This document shows, piece after piece, positions 6,004 to 10,937 of a DNA stretch of 10,937 nucleotides. This DNA comes from Sulfurimonas sp. (GTDB lineage Bacteria > Campylobacterota > Campylobacteria > Campylobacterales > Sulfurimonadaceae). The notes beneath the pieces were generated by a model. The model saw only the letters and a program-made list of their open reading frames with translations. It did no database searches and was not told the origin of the DNA. The number at the start of each line of letters is the position of its first letter. Position 1 is the stretch's first letter. A program made the translations under genes and the position numbers. The stretch covers positions 1-10,937 of the forward strand of contig WFPU01000269.1 in NCBI GenBank assembly GCA_015487435.1, written 5' to 3'.

Positions 6004-7728
6004 GTGACACAAAACGAAGAGATAGAAAATCAGCTAAATAAAAGAGAAAAGTATAAAGCCAGACTTAGACCTATTGATTATTTTAAAGAGTTTGAATCTA
6101 TTGATTTTGAAAGTTTAGGGGAGGGGGATAGGTTTTATCTTCAAGATTTTGGTATTTTTAATGTTGATTTTTTAGAAGATGAATTTACTATACGACTTCG
6201 AGTGCCCTCTGGAAGAGTTAGCGCTAAGCAGTTTTCTTATATTGCTGATGTAGTTGAGCAATATGATCTTACAGTAGTTTTAACTGCTCGTGGTGGTATA
6301 CAACTTCATAATTTTGATGTTGATGATGTTCATGATGTATGGAAAAAACTTAATTCTTGTGGTCTTACAACATGGCAAAGCTTTGGTGATAATATCAGAA
6401 ATATTGTATCAGATGTTTATGATGGGATTGGAAAGTACGCAGAGATAGAGACCTATTCTATTGTACAAGAGATGCAAGACTTTATACTCCAAAACCCTCG
6501 TTATGTTGGGATGCTGCCAAGACGAGTATCTGTTGGAATATCTGGAAATTCTGCAAATGTAACATCACTTTTTGCTAATGATGTTTATTTTGCACTTGCA
6601 AAAAAAGATGACATTTTTGGTTTTAATGTTTATCTTGGTGGAAAAAACACAGAAGTAGCTCAAGATGCAGACATATTTTTAAAAAAAGATGAAGTAATAA
6701 ATTTTTTTAAAGCTTTAGTGGAAGCTTTTTATTTGCATGGTTCTCGTCTAATGCGCTCAAGAACACGTATAGTTAATACTATAGAAGATATTGGTATGGA
6801 TGGTTTAAAAGCCCATATCCAAAGAGAGTATAAACAAAAATTTCAAAGTGCTGGAGAGTTACAAGCTAAAAAGGTAATATTTTCAAATCATGAATTATTA
6901 AAAGATGGCACTTTTGCATTTTGCTATCAAACAGATTTTGCAAGACTAGATGTTGATGAGATGAAAAAAATATCTAAATTCGCATTTGATAATGATGCAG
7001 AGATTCGTCTAGGAGTAGACCATAATATATACTTAATGGGATTAAAAGATGATACAGTTCCCTTTGAGTCTCCAAAAGAAAGTTCCACTGTAGTTGCATG
7101 TGCTGGAAATTTATGTCCTTATTCATCATGGAGTATCAAAGATGAAACTTCTTATATTCCACTCTCAAAAATAAAAGAGCATTCAATCGAAGTTGGTTTT
7201 TCTGGTTGTTCAAAAGGTTGTGCAAGACATTGTCATACTGATATTGGTCTAATAGGCTTAAAAACTCAAAACTTTGGAGATACAGAGGGTGGTTCTAGAG
7301 TGTTTTTGGGTGCAGTTCATACAGATGGTACAAGTGTAGGAAAAACTGTATTTCCAATGGTGCCATATATACATCTAAACGATACGCTATCACTTATAAT
7401 TAAGCTTTATGAGCAAAGCTCTGAGAAAAATTTTGAAGAGTTTACATCTAATGTTTTAAATAAATTCAGTAGCGAATTTATAGCTCTTTGGCTTTTAGCA
7501 AACATCTCAACCAAGCAAATATTAGATTTACCTTTAAAAGAAAATACTAATCTAAATTTTGAGAAAGAAAAAGAGGTACTTTTAAAAAGTTTTAGTGAAG
7601 TAGATTTTTTAGATACTATGGATGAAAGCTTTTTTGAATCTATAGATGCTTTAAGTAAAAAGTTATGGAGTGTTGAAGGTAAAGACCCTCATTATGTGCC
7701 AGCTATAAGTAGGACTAACTATCGTTAG
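6004..7728 (+). CDS. Sirohaem/[4Fe-4S] nitrite or sulfite reductase (ferredoxin-type)
   Basis: Cytoplasmic six-electron reductase of the NiR/SiR family (nitrite to ammonia or sulfite to sulfide). The 574-aa chain shows the duplicated family layout: a ferredoxin-like half with TIRLRVPSGRVSAKQ (62-76) and TARGGIQLHNF (94-104), then DNIRNI (129-134), LPRRVSVGISG (171-181), HGSRLMRSRTRIVNTIEDIG (245-264), and a second half with the cluster cysteines. SGCSKGC...DIGL matches the sirohaem signature (SGC-x3-C-x6-D-I-G-L, C402 and C406). The first pair is CAGNLC (C366, C371), C-x4-C rather than the usual C-x5-C. I chose GTG 6004, because GGAG (5994-5997) lies six bases upstream and an earlier in-frame TTG (5992) overlaps that site. 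No partner genes (cysH, cysN, nir) adjoin, so nitrite versus sulfite cannot be decided here. Confidence 0.9.
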   Translation: MTQNEEIENQLNKREKYKARLRPIDYFKEFESIDFESLGEGDRFYLQDFGIFNVDFLEDEFTIRLRVPSGRVSAKQFSYIADVVEQYDLTVVLTARGGIQLHNFDVDDVHDVWKKLNSCGLTTWQSFGDNIRNIVSDVYDGIGKYAEIETYSIVQEMQDFILQNPRYVGMLPRRVSVGISGNSANVTSLFANDVYFALAKKDDIFGFNVYLGGKNTEVAQDADIFLKKDEVINFFKALVEAFYLHGSRLMRSRTRIVNTIEDIGMDGLKAHIQREYKQKFQSAGELQAKKVIFSNHELLKDGTFAFCYQTDFARLDVDEMKKISKFAFDNDAEIRLGVDHNIYLMGLKDDTVPFESPKESSTVVACAGNLCPYSSWSIKDETSYIPLSKIKEHSIEVGFSGCSKGCARHCHTDIGLIGLKTQNFGDTEGGSRVFLGAVHTDGTSVGKTVFPMVPYIHLNDTLSLIIKLYEQSSEKNFEEFTSNVLNKFSSEFIALWLLANISTKQILDLPLKENTNLNFEKEKEVLLKSFSEVDFLDTMDESFFESIDALSKKLWSVEGKDPHYVPAISRTNYR

Positions 7729-7736
7729 TTTAAGTG

Positions 7737-7885
7737 TTAGATTCTGGATCAAGTCCAGAATGACGAAAAAAGTCCAGAATGACGCAATAAGTCCAGAATG
7801 ACATAGTAAGTTCAAACGAAGCAATAAGTTCAAAATGACGAAAAATTCGTACACTCCGTCATTCCGTGCTTGACACGGAATCTAA
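7737..7885. repeat. Inverted-pair hairpin element, copy 4 (between convergent genes)
   Basis: Perfect terminal inverted repeat TTAGATTC...GAATCTAA. The left hairpin is ATTCTGGA-TCAAG-TCCAGAAT (7741-7761) and the right hairpin is ATTCCGTG-CTTGA-CACGGAAT (7861-7881), both with perfect 8-bp arms of different sequence. It fills the gap between the convergent reductase and RDD genes. Each gene therefore ends against a hairpin, which may act as a terminator or 3'-end stabiliser, though neither hairpin has a good T-tract. The RDD stop codon (7884-7882) is part of the right terminus. Confidence 0.88.
7751..7844. repeat. 19-bp tandem repeat inside element copy 4
   Basis: Five consecutive units begin at 7751, 7770, 7789, 7808 and 7826, with lengths 19, 19, 19, 18 and 19. 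The core is AAGTCCAGAATGACG plus four variable bases. The first three units are near identical, the last two are degenerate (AAGTTCAAA...). The core is the 3' half of the left hairpin, so the array grew by local duplication within the element. Confidence 0.85.
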
Positions 7886-8364
7886 CTTTTTAATCCCTTA
7901 GAAGCTACAATAACAACACTCCCACAAATTAAATCATGTAACGCCTTGTTGTCTTTTCTGTAAAATGGTAGAAGAAGACCTATTAATGAAAAAGCAGTAA
8001 CTAAAAACATTACAAATCTACAAAATGATTTTGCAATGCTAAGATTTTCTCCAGTTCGAGCATCTACTATTTTAATTTCGTAAGCTTTTTTACCTGGGGT
8101 CTGTCCTCGTTTATTAACGAAGATAGTATATATAATACCATAGATACTAACAGCTAAAAGTGGAGCTATATCTGATGAGAGAAAATCATCCTTGCCATCC
8201 ATAAAAAGATAAGTTGTTATATATAGTATAGGCATATATATCATAAACAGATCTGTTATGAATGCTTTTATACGATCTGGTGCTTTTGCATATTTTGCTT
8301 TAGTTTTTTTTTCATGCTTATTGTTGTTTTTTGCAGAATTGTGCTTAATATTTCTAAATCTCAT
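7882..8364 (-). CDS. RDD family integral membrane protein
   Basis: A 160-aa inner-membrane protein with three hydrophobic segments (about 35-54, 67-83 and 115-134). The RDD-family landmarks are APDRIKAFITD (28-38), where a basic residue and an Asp border helix 1, then GQTPGKKAYEIKIVD (87-101), and LHD (142-144) after helix 3. A lysine/asparagine-rich cytoplasmic N-terminus (1-27) precedes helix 1. RDD proteins have no single known function, although some are linked to ion transport. The start at 8364 (CAT on the plus strand) has no Shine-Dalgarno, and a TATAAT lies only seven bases upstream. The stop TAG is provided by the end of the repeat element. It converges on the reductase gene and diverges from the porin. 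Confidence 0.88.
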   Translation of the reverse strand: MRFRNIKHNSAKNNNKHEKKTKAKYAKAPDRIKAFITDLFMIYMPILYITTYLFMDGKDDFLSSDIAPLLAVSIYGIIYTIFVNKRGQTPGKKAYEIKIVDARTGENLSIAKSFCRFVMFLVTAFSLIGLLLPFYRKDNKALHDLICGSVVIVASKGLKS

Positions 8365-8370
8365 GGTCTA

Positions 8371-8376
8371 ATTATA
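8371..8376 (-). promoter_or_regulatory. Candidate -10 box of the RDD gene (leaderless arrangement)
   Basis: A perfect TATAAT on the minus strand whose 3' end is six bases before the proposed ATG (8364). Initiation at the usual distance would begin the mRNA at or next to the A of the start codon, which fits the missing Shine-Dalgarno. Confidence 0.45.
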
Positions 8377-8399
8377 GCGAACTAGAGGATAATATAAAT

Positions 8400-8606
8400 C
8401 TTAAAAAGAAGCTATTTAACCTATTTGTAGTCAATATAACTATGAAATATGCTCAAAATCACACAATTTGTAAATTAAGTACATAGTTTAAAGTTAAATT
8501 AATTTTAACTGATATACAATTGTGTTGATATTTAATAAATTAGATAGTTAAATAGTTGATTCTATTACAACTATATGATTTTTAAAACAAAACAGGAGAA
8601 TTAAAT
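8400..8606 (+). promoter_or_regulatory. Porin promoter and leader region with inverted repeats
   Basis: The gap between the divergent RDD and porin genes has no coding sequence I can support. It holds an inverted repeat AGTTAAA-TTAAT-TTTAACT (8492-8510, perfect 7-bp arms), an 8-bp palindrome ACAATTGT (8516-8523), a possible -10 TACAAT (8515-8520), and a second perfect inverted repeat ATAGTTG-N9-CAACTAT (8552-8574), about 20 bp before the ribosome site. The first could be an operator. The second could be an operator or a hairpin in the mRNA leader. No known regulator's consensus fits convincingly. A strong Shine-Dalgarno AGGAG (8594-8598) precedes the porin ATG by eight bases. Confidence 0.5.
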
Positions 8607-9866
8607 ATGAAAAAAATCGTAAAAATGTCTTTAGCAGTAGCTATGATGAGTGGATTTGGTGCTGTAAGTGCTCAAGCAGCAGATGGTGTGAGTGTTCTTA
8701 GTGATGTTAAAGTGAGTGGTCAAATTCGTCCTCGTTTCGAGAATGTTGATGATGGAAATACAGCAACTAAAGATGCTAATGCATTTACTGCTAGAACTAA
8801 GCTTACTGTAAATGGTGGACTTTTTGAAGTTGAGGGTCTTAATGCTAGCGTTGGTATTATCAGTGTAACTAATTTAACTGTAAATGATTTCAATTCTGGA
8901 GCGAATGGTCATGCTGATTCAGCAAACAATACCGCATATGCAACAGTACTTGACCCACAAGATGCAATGCTTTCAGAAGCTTCTATCAGCTATACAACTG
9001 GTGACACTACTCTACATATCGGTCGTTCAAACATAAATCTTGATAACCAAAGATTTATAGGAACTGTTGGTTGGAGACAACTAGAGCGTTCTTACGATAC
9101 TGTATATGCTGCAAATAGCAGTATAGAAAACTTAAGTGTTCTTGCAGCATATGTTTATGGTTACGCAGGTGTTAGTGGAGTAAAAACTACAGAGACAAAT
9201 TCAGTGTTATTACACGCTGCATATGCAGTTATGCCAGAGCTAAAAGTAACAGGTTATGGTTATTTATTAGGTTCTATCCATGATACCTATGGTGTTGCTT
9301 TAACTGGTAAAGTTGATGTTGGTACAAAAGTTAGCTATCGTGCAGAGTATGCTATGCAATCAGATGCTACTATGGAGACATATGGCGTTGTAGCAAAAGC
9401 TGATGCTAGCTACTATAACATAGATTTAGGTACAAATATCTCTAATGTTATCCTTGGTATTAACTATGAAGCACAAAGTGGAACAGATGGTACAGGTACA
9501 GAAACAGCATTTTCAACTCCATTAGGTACAAATCATGGATTTAATGGTTGGGCTGATCAATTTTTATCTACACCAACTCAAGGTTTAAATGACTTAAATG
9601 TTCGTATTGGATATAAAACAAAAGATTTTGGTAAGCTTTTAGTTAAATACCATGTATTTACATCTGATAAAGATATGTCTAAGCAAGTAGGTACTGGTAC
9701 TACTACTGATTTAGGTTCTGAAATTGATGTTGTATATGTTAATGCTATCCCTGGGGTAAAAGATCTTAAAGGTCTTATCAAATATGCAAGTTTTTCAGCT
9801 GGTGATTCTTCTGTAAAAACTAACGATGTTAGTAAATTATGGGTTGGTGTAGATTATAAATTTTAA
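8607..9866 (+). CDS. Outer-membrane porin (Campylobacterota / OprD-like beta-barrel)
   Basis: A 419-aa general diffusion porin of the outer membrane. It has a Sec signal peptide (MKKIVK, hydrophobic core, then SAQA with cleavage after residue 24), the first barrel strand KVSGQIRPRFENVDDG (35-50), and GRSNINLDNQRFIGTVGWRQ (139-158), a segment recurrent in OprD-type and alginate-export-type porins. Alternating polar/hydrophobic strands separated by Gly/Thr/Asp-rich loops follow, and the C-terminal strand SKLWVGVDYKF ends in the Phe recognised by the Bam machinery. Codon use is regular, the ribosome site is strong and the gene has its own terminator, consistent with an abundant single-gene transcript. 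Substrate specificity cannot be read from the sequence. Confidence 0.9.
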   Translation: MKKIVKMSLAVAMMSGFGAVSAQAADGVSVLSDVKVSGQIRPRFENVDDGNTATKDANAFTARTKLTVNGGLFEVEGLNASVGIISVTNLTVNDFNSGANGHADSANNTAYATVLDPQDAMLSEASISYTTGDTTLHIGRSNINLDNQRFIGTVGWRQLERSYDTVYAANSSIENLSVLAAYVYGYAGVSGVKTTETNSVLLHAAYAVMPELKVTGYGYLLGSIHDTYGVALTGKVDVGTKVSYRAEYAMQSDATMETYGVVAKADASYYNIDLGTNISNVILGINYEAQSGTDGTGTETAFSTPLGTNHGFNGWADQFLSTPTQGLNDLNVRIGYKTKDFGKLLVKYHVFTSDKDMSKQVGTGTTTDLGSEIDVVYVNAIPGVKDLKGLIKYASFSAGDSSVKTNDVSKLWVGVDYKF

Positions 9867-9889
9867 TATTTATTTCTACTAACTTCCTT

Positions 9890-9913
9890 ATTCTCAAGCA
9901 CTCGCTTGAGAAT
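9890..9913 (+). terminator. Hairpin terminator after the porin gene
   Basis: A perfect 10-bp stem ATTCTCAAGC / GCTTGAGAAT with a 4-nt loop (ACTC), 23 bp after the porin stop, followed by ATTTATAATCCC. The T-tract is imperfect, so termination strength is uncertain. The arms resemble the interspersed hairpin family only in ATTCT..AGAAT; loop and flanks differ, so I treat it as separate. Confidence 0.75.
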
Positions 9914-9968
9914 ATTTATAATCCCTCTTAAAAAATCCGTATTTTCATTTCTCTAAGTAAAGTTTGTG

Positions 9969-9974
9969 TATAAT
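9969..9974 (+). promoter_or_regulatory. Candidate -10 box of moaA
   Basis: A perfect TATAAT in the gap between the porin terminator and moaA, with a T-rich upstream stretch and no clear -35. It predicts a start near 9981 and a leader of about 20 nt, with only a weak ribosome site (AAAGAA, about 9990-9995). Confidence 0.5.
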
Positions 9975-10000
9975 CTCCTAGATAAAAATAAAGAATATAT

Positions 10001-10937
10001 ATGTTAATAGATAGTTATAATAGAGTGGTTGATTACCTCCGTATATCAGTTACAGAGCGTTGCAATTTTAGATGTAATTATTGTATGCCTGAAAAACCTT
10101 TTTCTTGGGTTCCAAAAGAAAACTTACTTTCATTTGAAGAGCTGTTTGAGTTTATAAAAGTTGCAGTTGACGAGGGCGTGAATAAGATCCGCATAACTGG
10201 TGGTGAGCCACTACTGCGAGAGGGGCTAGACCAATTCATAAAGATGATATATGACTATAAGCCAAGTATAGATTTAGCAATGACTACAAATGCTTTTTTA
10301 CTCAAAGGTACAGCACAAAAGCTAAAAAATGCAGGGCTTAAGCGTATAAATGTAAGTATTGATACTTTAAAACCAGAAGTAGCGCTTGATATTGCAGGAA
10401 AAGATGTACTAAAAAATGTTTTAGCTGGTGTTGATGAAGCTCTTAGAGTTGGTCTAAAAGTAAAAGTAAATATGGTTCCGATGGTTGGTGTAAATTCTGA
10501 AGAGATTATTGATATTTTAGAGTATTGTAAAGAAAAACATATGTCTATAAGGTTTATAGAGTATATGGAAAACGCACATGCTAAAGCTAAAATAAAAGGT
10601 CTAAAATCTCCTGAACTTTTAGAGTTGTTAGGTAAAAAATACAACTTTAGCGATGATGGATTTGATGGAAGTTCCCCGTCTCATTATTATACAATGGATG
10701 ATGGTTATAGATTTGGCATCATTGAACCATATGAAGATGATTTTTGTAAACAATGTAATCGTATCCGTTTGACTGCTGAGGGTAAACTTATCCCTTGTCT
10801 TTATTTTGATGAAGCACTTAGTATTGCTGAGTCTATAAAAGATGATGATATTAAAGCTGCTACAGATATTTTAAAAGAGGTAATAAGGACAAAACCTGAA
10901 AAAAATAGATGGGGCGGTGAAGATGGAGAATCTTCAA
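10001..10937 (+). CDS. moaA: GTP 3',8-cyclase MoaA (molybdenum cofactor biosynthesis), 3' end missing
   Basis: Radical-SAM enzyme that, with MoaC, converts GTP to cyclic pyranopterin monophosphate, the first step of molybdenum cofactor synthesis. The frame is open to the window edge (312 codons). The start is ATG 10001 (MLIDSYNRVVDYLRISVTER). The N-terminal radical-SAM cluster is CNFRCNYC (C21, C25, C28; C-x3-C-x2-C), and SAM-binding GGEPLL is at 67-72. The C-terminal GTP-binding [4Fe-4S] motif C-x2-C-x13-C is complete (C249, C252, C266), within DDFCKQCNRIRLTAEGKLIPC. The visible end, KPEKNRWGGEDGESS, is near the usual C-terminus, so probably only about ten residues, including the terminal Gly-Gly, are cut off. 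Confidence 0.95.
   Translation, partial: MLIDSYNRVVDYLRISVTERCNFRCNYCMPEKPFSWVPKENLLSFEELFEFIKVAVDEGVNKIRITGGEPLLREGLDQFIKMIYDYKPSIDLAMTTNAFLLKGTAQKLKNAGLKRINVSIDTLKPEVALDIAGKDVLKNVLAGVDEALRVGLKVKVNMVPMVGVNSEEIIDILEYCKEKHMSIRFIEYMENAHAKAKIKGLKSPELLELLGKKYNFSDDGFDGSSPSHYYTMDDGYRFGIIEPYEDDFCKQCNRIRLTAEGKLIPCLYFDEALSIAESIKDDDIKAATDILKEVIRTKPEKNRWGGEDGESS

Noticed and set aside
7751..7844. Regular tandem units resembling a small CRISPR array
   Set aside because: The 19-bp units abut with no unique spacers, and the core is half of the neighbouring hairpin. It is a tandem duplication inside an interspersed repeat, and no cas genes are present.
7663..7854. Minus-strand open frame spanning the 3' end of the reductase and the repeat element
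   Set aside because: Its peptide is largely repeat-encoded (CHSGL..., VILDLIQN), a typical false frame created by these elements.
10255..10644. Minus-strand open frame of 129 codons within moaA, hydrophobic and Ser/Phe-rich
   Set aside because: It lies antisense to conserved MoaA sequence, and the Phe/Ser richness is the mirror of AT-rich Lys/Glu codons. No start signals support it.
1..10937. Defence, toxin-antitoxin, phage or secondary-metabolite island
   Set aside because: All genes except the GT-like protein belong to familiar housekeeping, respiratory or envelope families, and base composition looks uniform. I found no tRNA or integrase signatures.

Overview
This AT-rich window looks like chromosomal DNA of a chemolithotrophic Campylobacterota (Epsilonproteobacteria), most like Sulfurimonas or a close relative. 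The evidence is a cytochrome bc complex made of a Tat-exported Rieske protein, a single long cytochrome b and a di-haem cytochrome c in place of a classical c1; a Campylobacterota-type porin; and the low G+C content. The genus is inferred from familiarity with such sequences, not from a search.

Layout. Bases 1-42 (minus strand) hold the first 14 codons of riboflavin synthase, which appears to start at an ATT codon. A divergent promoter region follows, then mnmG (tRNA wobble-uridine modification), then an unrecognised protein with a glycosyltransferase-like C-terminal motif. The petABC operon (3053-5769) encodes the quinol:cytochrome c oxidoreductase and ends at a clear hairpin terminator. Next comes a stand-alone sirohaem/4Fe-4S nitrite or sulfite reductase (6004-7728). 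It converges on a small RDD-family membrane protein on the minus strand (7882-8364). A divergent regulatory region of about 240 bp leads to an outer-membrane porin (8607-9866) with its own terminator. The window ends inside moaA (molybdenum cofactor biosynthesis), which lacks only its last few residues.

Four copies of one repeat family lie in gaps at 138-222, 2111-2202, 5822-5923 and 7737-7885. Each copy has the terminal inverted repeat (TT)AGATTC...GAATCTAA and is built from two oppositely oriented small hairpins. These have 8-bp arms and a TCAAG/CTTGA loop. The arm sequences differ between copies but stay paired. Two copies carry extra half-units with a 19-bp period. The elements press against genes: they supply the last codons and stop of mnmG, the stop codon of the RDD gene, and a false N-terminal extension of mnmG.

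The genes are respiratory and core-metabolic: petABC passes quinol electrons to periplasmic cytochrome c, the reductase uses electrons for nitrite or sulfite assimilation, and moaA serves molybdoenzymes. I see no defence island, phage, CRISPR array, transposase or RNA gene. The unusual content is the hairpin-element family, the apparent ATT start, a possible leaderless mRNA, and small departures from family norms in cytochrome b and the sirohaem reductase.
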